Notes: generated from the sequence alone by a model not told the origin. Positions 48,205 to 62,641 are shown, counted from the first letter of the stretch. The stretch is 64,000 nt of DNA from Phocoena phocoena (GCF_963924675.1 NC_089221.1:137496263-137560262); one strand, 5' to 3'. Numbers and translations: made by a program.

Positions 48205-48866
48205 TGGTTACTAAGCTCTTGTCTTTCAGCTTCAGACCCACCCTCTATATGTCCTGTAATCTGCTTTGTCATGCTGGGGCTGGGACCTCACAAAGTACAT
48301 TTCTTTATCACCTAGCTTTCTGTTAGGCTCTGCAAATAAGGGGTGCAAGAGACATGGTGGAAACGTAGAGGAAGGACCAGGGATTTACTCCCTCCTCATT
48401 TGCTTCCTACTGATGACAGTATCCTCCCTGCAGTGGTTCTTCACCCTGGCAGTGAGAGTTAGTTTAGGAGCAGCAGTTGGTTTAAGTTTTCAGTGTTTTC
48501 ACACTTCCAGAGCCGCCTCATCCTACATGCTCAGAGACGGCAGCATCAGCAGGCTGGCACCCATTCTTCAGACTTTTGAGCTCCTAAGACAGTAATGCCA
48601 GTCAGGCAGGGCCTCTTCCTCAGACACTGGAGTCTCACTTCCAAGGGACCCCTCATCCAAGCTTTCACATTTTAATAATGCCAGCCTCTTTTCTTGTTCA
48701 TCTAGCCCTAGTGATGCTGTTTCCTGCATTTACTATCTCTGTGACACCTCAGTATCCCCCTTTGCCTATTAAGTTCTCTAATACCTGGCCAATGATTCTT
48801 CACTGTAGATTCCTTTTATTTAAAAATTGGTACAGTTTCTGATCTTACTGGACCCTGTTTGATACA
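48205..48866 (+). mobile_element. 3' LTR of the ERVL-like element
   Basis: Diverged copy of 43347-43897 with the same order of blocks. Confidence 0.65.
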
Positions 48867-50305
48867 TGGATACCTATACATTTATATAAACAGATAGCTA
48901 TAGCAAAATGTTAACACTTTTTGAATCTAGAAAACAGCCATATGGGTGTTCATTGTATTACTCTTCCAACTTTTTGGTATATTTGAGACCTTTCATAATA
49001 AAGCATTAGGGATAAGGTCTCCTGAAAATCTGGATAAATATCAGTACCAGAATAAAAAAACCTGATAAAGGGTGAAAGTCTCCAAAATTATAGTAGAAGG
49101 AAATGATACATAGAACTGTGATTGCTCCAGAAACCAAGCTGATGCCATTACAAAAAAAAATCGAAACAAAACAAAAAAATAAACAACAAAAAGTCTATTT
49201 TTCTGTTTATATCTAGAAAAGGTTCTATCTACTATGTCACACCACCAAAATTAAGTGAATGAAATATGACCTCTGTAGAAAAAAAATGAAAAGGTTCTCT
49301 AGAGAAAACTTGTCTGTTTCATCTTATAGGGGAGAAAAACTGAGGCCCAGGACAGGTAAGAGTTGTCCAAAATCACACAGTAAAATTAATGGAGTCAAAA
49401 CTTTCCCATTAGCCATTCATAAGTAAGATTGGAAACCAAGTATATGAAGTAAGTCTCTTGGTTGCATGTGACAGGAAACTGCAAGAGGGAATTAGCCCAT
49501 ATAACTGAAAAGTAAAAAAGTATGACTGCATTTAGGTGTGGAAGCAATGTCATAAGGAATCTCTTTCCCTTTCTTGGCTTTGTCTCTGTTGGCTTCACCG
49601 TCTGGCAGCAAGGTTGATCACTGGAAGCTCCAGACTCACATCCTGCTAGTTTAGCAAGTATAGCATCTTTCCCAGCAAAAGTACTGGAGCTGACTCTAAT
49701 TAGCCAGGATGGGGCCATACAGACTGACAGGGTGGTAAGGAGAGTTCCTTAAAGAAAAATAAGGGTGCTATTAAAAGAAGCAAGTGAATGATTGAATCAA
49801 TGCCGAGCAGGGCAAAATAAGAGATGACGGGTCTGCCAGACCTCTTGACTCCTATATGCCGAGGGCTATCGAGTTTAACCTGCTAGTAAGTAGCTGAGAC
49901 AGGACTGGAATCCATTTCTGTGTTAGAGTAAGACTTAGAGCAAAACTGTGAAATGAAAGGGAAATAACCTTAGGTTCTCAGAAGGTACTCTCAGAAGATA
50001 AAGTACAAAATACAATGAATTCGACAATTACCTTATACAGTCCTTCAAATTAAGGTAGCCTTCGAAAGCTTCAAATTTTTCTAAATGCTTGGTAGATATT
50101 AAAGCCAAGCTTACAATATTTTGGTATAATTTAATGCTAAAGACAATAATATAAATAAACTATAGTTTAAACTATAAATATCCAGACCCTATTAAAAAAA
50201 ACCTGAGATGTAATTTACATATCATAAAGTTCACCCTTTAAAAGTATAAGTCTGTTTGGTTTTGATTCCCATTGGATTGTCTGAAAACACTGACCTATCC
50301 ATTCA
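48867..50305. other. Intergenic stretch with old repeats
   Basis: Old L1 end at about 48880-49005 ('tttgagacctttcataataa') and an ancient repeat at about 49400-49720. AT-rich remainder. No gene. Confidence 0.45.
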
Positions 50306-50625
50306 CTTCAAGTGGCTTTTGGTGGCTTAGGAAAGCAGCCAAGATGTCAAAAATCCACGTGGTCAAGTCAGTTTTAGGCAAAAAGCCCTTTTTATCTTCT
50401 CTTTCCCACTGTTTCTCAATGATTTCTTGCAGTCTGGTAGTTATTGGCTCCATGAGACTTGTCACCACCAGAGGCTCAGGTGGGGCATTTTTAATTTGAG
50501 CTACTAATCCCTTTTCTAGAGATGTTTAAAATCAGGTATTTGGGAAAATCTGTAATGAGAGTAAGTTTGCTTTCAACCAGTCATGCACTGAGAGTGACAC
50601 CTGCTGGTCATAAAGATTATTATTT
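50306..50625. repeat. Block resembling 61340-61605
   Basis: Shares with the SLU7 3' flank, in the same direction and order, 'agtgg(c/g)ttttggt', 'gc-tactaat-ccc' and 'gacacctgctgg'. Either an interspersed repeat or a remnant of local duplication. Confidence 0.5.
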
Positions 50626-50693
50626 ACACTGTCTTGACTCCTTTCTGCAATTTGTCGACGACCTCATATTATGAAAATATAAGAAAAACAATT

Positions 50694-50900
50694 GGGCTTC
50701 CCTGGTGGCGCAGTGGTTGAGAGTCCGCCTGCCGATGCAGGGGACGCGGGTTCGTGCCCCGGTCCGGGAAGATCCCACATGCCGCGGAGCGGCTGGGCCC
50801 GTGAGCCATGGCCGCTGGGCCTGCGCGTCCGGAGCCTGTGCTCCGCGGCGGGAGAGGCCACAGCATTGAGAGGCCCGCGTAACGCAAAAAAAAAAAAAAA
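50694..50900 (+). mobile_element. CHR-type SINE, young-looking
   Basis: Full short-subfamily element with high CpG content kept (gccgcggagcgg, ccggtccgg) and a perfect 13-bp duplication aagaaaaacaatt at 50681-50693 and 50901-50913. Confidence 0.95.
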
Positions 50901-50913
50901 AAGAAAAACAATT

Positions 50914-52491
50914 ATGTATTCCTTGGAAGAAAAAGGAACGAACACATAGGACTTATATATGCCAATATATGTACCACTGTGGGAGATTTTTTAAATTCAA
51001 AAAAGAAATCTAAGTTTCCTCTTCATTTTATCAGACACAGCAGTCTCATTCATTTGATCAGGGGAACATGAACTGTTGTAGAATTTGAAAAAGAATTAAA
51101 AACTCGGTTAGCCATTTCCTTTAAAGTGTCCTTTGGGTTTTTGTTTCAGAGCAGAAACTAATGAATTCAGTCTAAGAGAAAACTGTAGTGGACCTAACAA
51201 AAGACTGGCTATCTCGGTCGTTTGCTTTTGGCATTTCATCCTAATCTTGCTATTGTATTGTTAGGTCCCAGGCTTCATTCATACCCTTGCTCCCATTCCT
51301 ACTGCCTTCCTATCTTTAGATATGCATACATATTAAACTTTATACATACTCTTCCAGATTTAATCCTGTATTAGCTTTGGAAATTTCCTCCACTGCTCTT
51401 GATGTCAGATTATACTGGGAAAAATTAGGACTTACATTTTCTAACTATATTTTTATAGAAAAGAAGGCATGTATTTATATTTATTGATAAAGCATTTTGA
51501 TGGACAGTGATAAAGTTTAGTTTTGTGTAGGAAATATAAAATTCAATTTGTGTACTCAAGTGGCATCTAAATTTGATAGTTGGACTTCATTCCCCTTCAA
51601 GTTTAAAAAAAAATTTCAAAAGTGCTATGATTACCCACCTTATAAACTTTGTGGATACCCCTGATTCTTTCCATGTGATAAATTCCTAGAGGGAAAAATC
51701 CTCAATCAAAGGGCTATGAAGGATCAAGAGGAATGAAAATTAGTACTATCATAACAAAAAAATTGGAAGTAGTAGGAGAGGAGATGGATGTTTTATAAAT
51801 TCAGTCCTTACCTATTATCTAGAGGAGTCAACACATAACTTCTAAATCTGATAAATCAAAACTGGCCTATGTATTTGGTATCATATTACTTAGATATATG
51901 GGTGGGACCATAAAATGTTAAAGCAGAAATGGTTAAGGTAACTGGGTAGGAAGGGGACTGTGGCTTTTCATTATAGGGCTCATTTCTTCTCCAGCCTTGA
52001 GCATATTGTACTTGGATAAAACATTGAATTTTGAAATAAAAAATGTTAGTTTATTCACATTTAAAAATAAATCTAGCCAAATTATCATCCAGGAAAGTAT
52101 ATTAACCTAGATTCCCATGGGGAGCTTTTTGGTGGCCCTGAATTACTACAGTGACTTCATGTCAATTTCTTTAGTATTTATATTCTGATCCATTCAAAAG
52201 TTTTGAACTATCTTAGAAAAATGCATACAGCATAAGGTGTAAAATAAGTGAGGAAACTGGGGTAAAGGAAAAATAAGTGTAGGAAAAATAAGATGAGGTG
52301 AGAGGACCAAAGTATCCATCGGAACCATATGGAAAGCTGGTTAAGAATGAAGATCCTTGATCTTGTCCAGACCAGTTAAATTAGAATCTCTCAAATAGGG
52401 CTCTGGGATCTCCGCTTTAGCAGCCCTGATGACTTGGAGTCTGGATGTAATGTAAAAGAAGACAAAGAGTGACTAACAGGATATTAGGATG
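50914..52491. other. Intergenic stretch
   Basis: AT-rich, a MIR-like fragment at about 52365-52440, nothing else recognised. Confidence 0.4.
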
Positions 52492-53059
52492 TTTATTAAT
52501 GTCATGGAATTTAGAGCATAGGAACTAAGAGGAATGGATATTGTGAGACTAACTCCAAAGAATACATTTCAAAATAAATCTTACATTAACTAGGGCCATC
52601 CCTTCTCTCACTATAACATTTCATAATCCTCTTCTGATTTCATTAACCTCCCCAAAACAGCCCTCAAGGACATGGGAGGACTCAGTCTGTCATTTCATCC
52701 TTTGACTTTTAACATGAGATGCATGTTCTGGGAGGTCTTTTTCTCTTGACTCTATTCGTAGCCTATTGTATACCATTTAGCTTGGATATTGTAGTGCCTG
52801 AGTGTCTTTTTTTATGTATCACATCAAAAGGTTAAACAGATACTTAGAAGAATCCTATGTATCAGCAGCACTTAATCTTTTCTGCTGCTTGTGCTTTTAT
52901 TCTCAAAACATATTTTCACATCTCACGTGAAAATTAAAAGTTAAAAATGCTAAACTTTTAAAGGATTTGGTATATCATAAATACAAAAGAGACAGAATTA
53001 TAACTTATAACTGGAATTAAGAATATATTAAAAATTATACATTGAAAAAGTCTATCAGC
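52492..53059 (-). other. ZBED8: Candidate ZBED8 3' UTR with two poly(A) signals
   Basis: After the TAA at 53060-53062 the minus strand carries AATAAA at 52896-52901 and again at 52492-52497. Either could end the transcript. The interval is AT-rich with no recognisable repeat. Longer 3' UTRs cannot be excluded. Confidence 0.4.
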
Positions 53060-55650
<2,591 letters not shown>

Positions 55651-55985
55651 GCAGTGGTTCTCTAGTTTAGTAAATGGAGGAATCATATAAGTCTCTTGTG
55701 AAAATGCAGATTCTTGGACCCCACCCTGAGATATTCTGATTCCCTAGCTCTGGAGTAGGGGCCCCAAATCTGTATTCTAAATAAGTATTTTAGATAAGTC
55801 TTATGAATAGTACCTAGAACAGTAATCTCTAACAAGAGATGCCTATCACAATCATTGGGAGCCCCTTTGAAAGTATACATGTCCCTATACCACCTCAGAA
55901 TTAATAAATCATCATCTCCAAAAGTAGGACAAAAGAATCTAAAATAAAGTTGTCCAGGTGATTCTGATACACATCCTAGTACATA
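55651..55985. mobile_element. Two MER5-like hAT fragments
   Basis: First: 'cagtggttctctagtttag', 'tgcagattcttggacccc' (about 55651-55780). Second: 'aatctctaacaagagatgcc' to 'gtccaggtgattctgatac' (about 55815-55985). Confidence 0.65.
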
Positions 55986-56130
55986 GACAGATTTAGAGAA
56001 ATGAAACATATCCTCGGGCCAATTCCTAGCTTACCGATATTCTAGGTTGCTAAGTAAACACTAAATGCTTTAACAGGCAATTATGTTTTCTGAGTTGATG
56101 ACAACTTCTTAGGAAAGTTGAGGGACCTAA

Positions 56131-57076
56131 CATTTCTCCAAAAAAGACATATGGATGGCCAAAAAATACACGAAAAGATGCTCAACATCACTAATTATTA
56201 GAGGAAGGCAAATCAAAACTATAACTCACCTCACACTGGTCAGAATAGCTGTCATCAAAAAATCTACAAATCTGCTAGAGAGGGTGTGGAGAAAAGGGAA
56301 CCCTCTACACTGTTGGTGGGAATGTAAATTGGTACAGCCACTATGGAGAACAGTATGGAGCTTCCTTAAAAAAACTAAAAATAGAGCTACCATATGACCC
56401 AGCAATCCCACTCCTAGGCATATATCTGGAGAAAACCATAATTCGAAAGGATGCATGCACCCCAATGTTCATTGCAGCACTATTTACAATAGCCAGGATG
56501 TGGAAGCAACCTAAATATCCATCGACAGAGGAATGGATAAAGAAGATGTGGTACATATATACAATGGAATATTACTCAGCCATCAAAAGGAACAAGATAG
56601 TGCCATTTGCAGAGACATGGATGGACCTAGAGACTGTCATACAGAGTGAAGTCAGAAAGAGAAAGACAAATATCATATAATATTGCTTATATGTGGAATC
56701 TAGAAAAACGGTACAGATGAACTTATCTACAAAGCAGAAATAGAGTCACAGATGTGGAAAACAAACTTATGGTTACCAAGTGGGGTAGGGAGGGTGGGAT
56801 GAATTGGGAGATTGGGATTGACATATATACAGTACTATGTATAAAACAGATAACTAATGAGAACCTACTGTATAGCATAGGGAACTCTACTCAGTGCTCT
56901 GTGGTGACCTAAATGGGAAGGAAATCTAAAAAAAGAGTGGATATATGTATATGTATAACTGATTCACTTTGTTGTACAGCAGAAACAAAACATTGTAAAG
57001 CAACTATACTCCAATAAAAACTAAAAAAAACTCATAAATGAAACATTAAAAAAATTTAAATTAAAAAAAAAGAAAG
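56131..57076 (+). mobile_element. L1, 5'-truncated, with perfect target duplication
   Basis: About 0.95 kb of L1 (ORF2 C-terminal remnant, 3' UTR, A-rich tail). The 17-bp duplication aaagttgagggacctaa lies at 56114-56130 and 57077-57093. Less diverged than the L1 at 29.4 kb. Antisense to ZBED8, between its promoter and coding exon. Confidence 0.93.
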
Positions 57077-57093
57077 AAAGTTGAGGGACCTAA

Positions 57094-57861
57094 AAAGACA
57101 TGCTTTTTTCTTTCTCCCTCCTGAGCAATGAGTAAAGGTGTAATCCACAGGTAGACTCAAATATACCTTAGAAAACATTTCTATCTCCCACGTAAATAAG
57201 TGATCCCCTAAATTTCCAGAGTTCTGTGCCACAGAATATGGCTGAAATAATGTAACAGGAGTACATTTAAATCCAAATGCCCACTTTGGCCATTAAAAAA
57301 AAATCACAGCTAAGTAAGCCAAGAATATTAAGGCATTAGCTTTCTAGAGGCTCTGCCAAGAATGACTAGTTGTAAAATGCACTTCTGTGTAACTAGTAAG
57401 TTGATCTGCCATATGGTTGTCATCAGTCAGTTTAAAATTGGAAGATGTCTGCCAGTCAGTAAAGGCAGTTTAAAGTTTAGAGTTGATCTTAAGCGTTCCT
57501 TTATCAAGTGATGAGACTATGGGCCAACTGTGTTTAGAACCTCGCCTAACTGATAACAAAATGATGACATAAGCATAAAAAATGCTTATCTTTCTGTATT
57601 CTGTTATTTATATTTTGGGGAACAGAGGGAGTGAAGGAAAAAGCTTTACTTCAAATGATTTCTCACTAGAAATCATTATAGGATGAGTTTAGAGTCCATT
57701 GTTCCCCTCTCTGACTATGCTGCTCAAGTATATTCTGATTGAAGATTAACCTATTTGGAAAAGAATTTTTAGAAAAACTCATTTATAGTATTCTTCTCCA
57801 TCCCCCTCAAAAAGGGAGAATAGGTAGCAAGAATTTTCAAGACCCTCAAAGATGAACTTAC
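57094..57861. other. Probable ZBED8 intron
   Basis: AT-rich, no repeat recognised. I looked for further SLU7-like exon remnants here and found none convincing. Confidence 0.4.
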
Positions 57862-57939
57862 TGCCCAGGAGGCTTTCTTGTGTTTTAGAAACTCACCATT
57901 TTCACTTGCTCCTTTGTGGTATTTAGCAATCACAATATC
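57862..57939 (-). pseudogene. SLU7 zinc-knuckle exon relic (or exapted 5' exon of ZBED8)
   Basis: A 78-nt open segment (26 codons) bounded by AG upstream (catattttag) and GTAAGT downstream. It translates with AKYHKGASEN near its start and KHKKASW near its end. SLU7's zinc-knuckle region reads, as I recall it, TKYRKGACEN and THKKKDC at matching spacing, about 11 of 26 identical. The knuckle cysteines are replaced (C to S, C to G, C to W) while the histidine stays. The real SLU7 exon must lie beyond 64000, so this is a second, decayed copy downstream of the gene in the same orientation, with its splice-site consensus kept. It sits between the ZBED8 promoter and its reading frame, so it could be spliced into ZBED8 5' UTR. 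The homology is inferred by eye. Confidence 0.55.
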
Positions 57940-58109
57940 CTAAAATATGTAAACATTAAAAAAGCATCACATTAAGGAATTATTGTTAACTGAAACTGTG
58001 ATAATGGTATGGTTGTGTTAAAAAAAGGTCTTCATTTGTTAGAGATACAGACTTAGTTATTTACAAGTGAAATGATGTCTGGGATTTCCTTTGAAATACA
58101 GTACATCAG

Positions 58110-58163
<54 letters not shown>

Positions 58164-58904
58164 AGGGTGGAAACAGAACAGGATTGACCTTGAGTTGGTA
58201 ACTGCTAAAGCTGGATGATGGGTACACATCATTACACCATTCTCACTCTATATATGCTGGAAAATTTCCATAATAAACAGTAAAATAATCAAAAAGGTTT
58301 ACTTATTAAGATAGGCATAATTAGTTTTTAGAATGATTCTTTTGAGAGTTTGTTGAAAGCTATCTGAAGAGGCAGAATGTAAGACCAGATATAACAGAGT
58401 AAAATGTTTTGCAAATTTATGAAGGGTAGATACGAAAAAGCATCACAATTTAGAGAAAAAAGTCAGTTACAAGTGAACATTAACATAACAGAAATACCTG
58501 AGCAAGGCTAAAACATCTATTTCAGCAGTGACAACACTAAAGTGCAGTTGTAAACCTAAAACCCCAAACCAAACACAATCCAACTTGTACCTGGCCACCG
58601 CCTATGCCCGTCCATGGTAGGTGTCGGTGTCCAGGGAGGCAGAGGATTGAATCATTACATTTTACATCGTTAAGAGCAAAAGCCAGGAAAGAAGGGACGG
58701 GAATGCAATAGCTGAGCAAATGCGCCAGAGGCAAACGCCTGGGATCCTGCCTTGGTCACTTAGGCTGGGACCTGTCCAAGCTTCAGTCCCTCAACCGGGG
58801 AGGACAATGGTACCTACCTTACAGGGCTGTTGGGAAGTTTAATTATGAGAATGCATGTAAACAACACCAGCTCGTAACTGGTAGGACCTCTTGGTGTATT
58901 ATAA
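57940..58904. other. Probable ZBED8 intron with (CA)n and repeats
   Basis: A (CA)n microsatellite at about 58109-58161, an old L1 end (58165-58290) and a MIR (about 58750-58890). Confidence 0.5.
58109..58161. repeat. (CA)n microsatellite
   Basis: About 22 uninterrupted CA units after a short imperfect start; likely length-polymorphic. Confidence 0.9.
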
Positions 58905-59330
58905 GGACGGAGCGTTTAGAAGGCGGCCCGGGCGAGCTAAGGACGCCCGGAGGAGCGGGAAGAAGACTCTGCTCGGTCTCCACCCGACGTCTCCTAGCCA
59001 GAGGAGCAGGCCCAAGGGATGCTCGGGCTTCTTTTAGGCGCCCGTTTCAGGCTCCAGTTCGCCCTCCGCTCAGGCTGGGGCCCAGCCTCCGGGCGCTGGA
59101 ACCAGTCTAGGTGGCGGTTCCTCGTGTCCGACTCCCGAGCAGGACCTTGCAGGGCGCGGTGAAACAGCAGCGCCCGCGGCGTCCCCCGCTCCAGCCGCGC
59201 CGGGTCCCATCCGGGTTCTCGGGGAGGGCTTCCCGCCCGCAGACCGGGCGAGGCGGATCCCGGCACGCAGGCGCACTGGCAAGCGGCTGAGGGCCCCGCC
59301 GCCCTGAGTAAGGAGCACGCGCGCTGGTTT
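58905..59330 (-). promoter_or_regulatory. ZBED8: CpG island, probable ZBED8 promoter and exon 1
   Basis: A sharply delimited CpG-rich block (cggcccgggcgagc, cgcccgcggcgtcccccg, gggttctcggggag) in AT-rich surroundings, between the end of SLU7 and the ZBED8 reading frame. ZBED8 needs a promoter upstream of 54841, and in human its start lies within a few kb of the SLU7 3' end, so this island is the natural candidate. I could not fix a single exon 1 donor. The minus-strand frames of 82-109 codons here are a by-product of base composition. Confidence 0.65.
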
Positions 59331-60526
59331 TCTTTTCAGATGAGGGACTTGGAGCTGGGGATTTTTTGCTTATTGTGTCTGCCAGAGAGGATGAATCGTA
59401 GAATCTCGGGAATGGAAGGCCCTGTGAAGCCCACATAGTTCTACTTTCTAAAGCACTGCAGATAAAATTTTATATTAAGTCAGGCTTTGAGCTTGGCGGT
59501 TGTAAAGCTTCAATAATTAACCATTTTCTATGTGGAATCAATGAGGAAAAAGAGAAGGGAGCGCATTCTACTTACAAATTAAACATTCAGGCAAATGGGA
59601 CAAGCTGTACACTCCAGTAACATACTAATGGTGGAGGCTGAGCTTGTGTCCTCTCGCCCATGCACGTTGCCCTCCCCCCACTTCCCATTAATTACAGCAT
59701 GTGGATGAATTTGCTAATCATCATCATTCACCTTTGAGAAACGATTTTAAATTTTATTTAAAATTCTTTTTAACAACAGACTCCTAGATAAATAAACCCA
59801 TATTAGAGAGATTGCTGAGAAAAACCCTAAAGTAGAAATGAGAAAAAGTTGAAACAAATCTAAATATAGCCCTCTTTCCTATTTTGAGGGTATTTAATGA
59901 AATCACATTTTACTCATTTTTGTATAGTTAGTCTTGGGAGAAGCATCCCACAAGGCTGGGGGAGGGGGAAGTGTCAAAGAATGTGGGACAGATACTTTAT
60001 TTTCAGGTATTGAGAGTGAACCTGATAAAAAGATTGAGAGCCTGCTTAAAGTTTCTGTCAGTGAAAGAAATTGCAAAACACCAGCTTGGCCCAGAAACCT
60101 GGGCCTTAAATGCTAGAGAAAGGAGTAGGCTTTAGAGTCAGAGACTTGGGTTTATGTTCTGGCCCCAACACTTTTTACTGTTAGGACTTAGCAAACCACC
60201 TGGACTCATTTAAGTCCTTATGCTTACTGTGAAATATGGATATCATCCATTACTCACCCCATGAAATTCTTTTGAGGAGATAACATGTGAAAACATTACA
60301 TAGTTCCAGCACTCAAAAGGCAGCTATAATTGAGATAATAAAATCAAAGTTCATTATCTTGAGGAATGTCCTAGATTTACCTTTTATCCAAAATGAAACA
60401 GAAATAAGATATGATTTCATATATTATAGAATTCTTCCTAAAATCAGAGTAAATTAGGTTTCAAGAAGAGGGAACAGAAGCCGTAACAGAAATGTTAGGT
60501 GACACATTTTTTAGAGTCCTGAAATT
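59331..60526. other. Interval between ZBED8 promoter and SLU7 end
   Basis: AT-rich; MIR-like traces at about 60130-60330. No gene. Confidence 0.4.
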
Positions 60527-60740
60527 GTTTAAAAAAATATTTTATTTATTTAGGCTGTGCTGGGTCTTAGTTGTGGCATGTGGGATCTTCAGTTGCATGC
60601 AGGATCTTTTTTTTAGTTGCAGCACGTGCACTCTTAGTTGCAACATGCATGTGGGATCTAGTTCCCCGACCAGGGATCGAACCCAGACCCCCTGCATTGG
60701 GAGCGTGGAGTCTTACCCACTGGACCACCAGGGAAGTCCC
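60527..60740 (-). mobile_element. tRNA-derived SINE (older subfamily)
   Basis: 'gggatctagttccccgaccag' type body and head 'ccaccagggaagtccc'. Duplication tcctgaaatt at 60517-60526 and 60741-60750. Confidence 0.85.
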
Positions 60741-60830
60741 TCCTGAAATTTTCTAATTCAAACACACAGAAGCTAACCCAGGCTTCTTGCCAGTCCTATA
60801 GATCACTTGTCTGCCAGGTATTTGTTTTTT

Positions 60831-61024
60831 TTTTTTTGTTAAATATTATTTATTTATTGAGGCTGTGCCAGGTCTTGGTTGCAGCATGCGGGATCTTTAG
60901 TTGTGGCACGTGGACTCTTAGTTGCGGCATGCACGTGGGATCTGATTCCCGGACCAGAGATCGAACCTGGGCCCCCTGCATTGGGAGCGTGGAGTCTTAC
61001 CCACTGGACCACCAGCAAAGTCCC
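60831..61024 (-). mobile_element. tRNA-derived SINE (older subfamily)
   Basis: Same subfamily and direction as 60527-60740, head 'ccaccagcaaagtcccc'. Diverged flanking repeats around tatttg. Confidence 0.82.
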
Positions 61025-61029
61025 CAAAT

Positions 61030-62461
61030 ATTTGAAATAATGCTGCAAACCACTCACAGTTAAGTATTCTGTTATACATCTTTATCAACAAAAGATAAAT
61101 AAAATACAAAATAGACACTAATATCAGACTATGTTGAACAAGTCTATGTTAAGGTAGGAATATGAAAATGTAAATTTTTGACACTCTTAAAGTAGGTAAG
61201 AATTCGATGTATTTGCATTGCTGTTTTAATTTCATACTGGTCTGAATCTAGATACCATGTATATCCACAGAATTTGATAATCTGATTCAGTTACTCTCCC
61301 ACCAGCACTATTTCTGAGATGCTAACTTAATGCAATATTCTAGTGGGTTTTGGTAGTTTAGAAAAGCCAGTGAGCTGTTAAAAGTCAATGTCCTTGTGTC
61401 AGGGGTTTTAAACAGGCTGTTTTCACTGATCCCACTCTCACTGTCAGTACTATCTTCACAGTGTTCTTAGAAGAAGGCTAAAAATTGCAGCAATCTCAGT
61501 TACTAATAGCCCTACAAGCTATACTTGTAATTCTTTGAAGAAACCTTCAACTTCAGGTTTTGCTTTTTGCAAATTTTACAAAAAGACACCTGCTGGCTAT
61601 GAAGATTAGGTACAAGAGTTATTCTATAATCTTTTAAAAATCTAATATTCATGATTGTTATATAAAGGCAATCACAATTAAAACAGCAATTAGTATCCCA
61701 GACCATATCCTCTATGCTAAAGAAAAGGATTTCTGTGTCTAAACACTCATGTCTAGAATGGTAAAAGACCTAGTACTAACACTGACTCAAGGGTGACAAA
61801 ATAGTTTTTTTTCCATGTAAAGCCTAACGCATTTAGTTCTGAGTATAAGATACAAGGAAATGTTCTGAAAATCAAAATTTTATAACCAAGTGGAAAACAG
61901 GATTATTACTACACAGACTGACATCAGGGATAAAGTTTTCACACGTTCTACAGTCCTTTCAGTAACCCAGAGCTCAAGATAGGATATTAGCTTCAGATCA
62001 GAAAAATCCAAGAAGGCAAAAAGAAATGATTATCAAATAACTAGTGTTATAGTTACTACTAATTTAAAAAAACTGAAGCCCTTGTTTTGAGAAAGAGTAA
62101 CTAACTGCCTTCAAAATGAGTGCTAACACTAGATAAAGGGCCATAAAAATTGAGGAAATGAAGTTTGAAACTTAATAAATAAATGTTAAGATATTTGTGA
62201 TAGGTGGAGAGCCAAGACCTTTTTCCACATCATTAATATAAAATTGGAAATAAAATCTTAATCTGCACTTAATATACCGCTTTTTTTTTCTTCTCTGTTT
62301 CTTCAGTATGGAAAGGAATGAATTTACTATAAGTCTTCTGGATGCTTTAAAGTCAGGCAGCAAGGAGAGTAGATACAGATTTTTCCATTGATAATCATCA
62401 GCAAGAATCTAAAAGAATGTATCAGCAGAGTCTATCTTCGGTGACCATCTGCGACCAGTTA
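61030..62461 (-). other. SLU7: SLU7 3' UTR and 3' flank
   Basis: AT-rich sequence after the SLU7 stop codon on the minus strand. No clear poly(A) signal could be singled out; an ATTAAA lies near 61225. It contains a block at about 61340-61605 that resembles 50306-50625 (see findings). The end point is set at the first SINE below and is approximate. Confidence 0.4.
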
Positions 62462-62641
62462 CTACTGTCCGAGGAAGGAGGCCATGGGGTCATCTGGCCT
62501 CTGACGCTTCATTCTGTAGGCCTCCATTTCCTCTTCAGTGGGTTCCCGAGTTTCATATATGCTACTGTAAGGCCGCTTCCTCTCATCAATCTGCATGATC
62601 TCCTTGACATGAAGAAGACGGGCCTCCTCTGCATTCAGTGC
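62462..62641 (-). CDS. SLU7: SLU7 last coding exon
   Basis: C-terminal exon of the pre-mRNA-splicing factor SLU7, a nuclear protein needed for the second catalytic step of splicing and 3' splice-site choice. The acceptor is tctcactatag; the exon begins in phase 0 at GCA CTG AAT and encodes 59 residues ending [14 protein letters not shown], then TAG at 62462-62464. It also carries [13 protein letters not shown] and [16 protein letters not shown], which match my memory of the human C terminus with only conservative changes. It joins in frame to the lysine-rich exon at 63535-63648. No damage is visible. Confidence 0.95.
   Translation of the reverse strand, partial: ALNAEEARLLHVKEIMQIDERKRPYSSIYETREPTEEEMEAYRMKRQRPDDPMASFLGQ

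Larger units (their letters stand above)
43347..48866 (+). mobile_element. Decayed ERVL-like provirus
   Basis: Two diverged LTR copies in the same direction (43347-43897 and 48205-48866) share 'tggtta(t/c)taagct', the ccctggca(a/g)tgaaag-like block, and a 'tgataca' end. About 4.3 kb of internal sequence lies between, interrupted by other repeats. At about 46690-46930 a reverse-transcriptase remnant is readable: an LP-stop-GY block, then FVHFTDDIQMAS with the DD pair. It carries an in-frame stop and a frameshift, so no protein can be made. Old and inactive. Confidence 0.75.

Noticed and set aside
50694..50949. Repeated 80-110 codon frames rich in W, P, R across the window (for example here and 40862-41122)
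   Set aside because: They are translations of CHR-type SINEs and recur in every copy.
57690..57740. Possible remnant of the SLU7 exon following the zinc knuckle
   Set aside because: Only scattered matches, not better than chance.
58537..58734. Possible SLU7-like first exon upstream of the 57.9 kb relic
   Set aside because: I compared it by eye with SLU7's N-terminal coding region; similarity was too weak to claim.
58994..59436. Minus-strand frames of 82-109 codons in the CpG island at 59 kb
   Set aside because: Arginine/proline-rich products of base composition; more likely promoter and 5' UTR.
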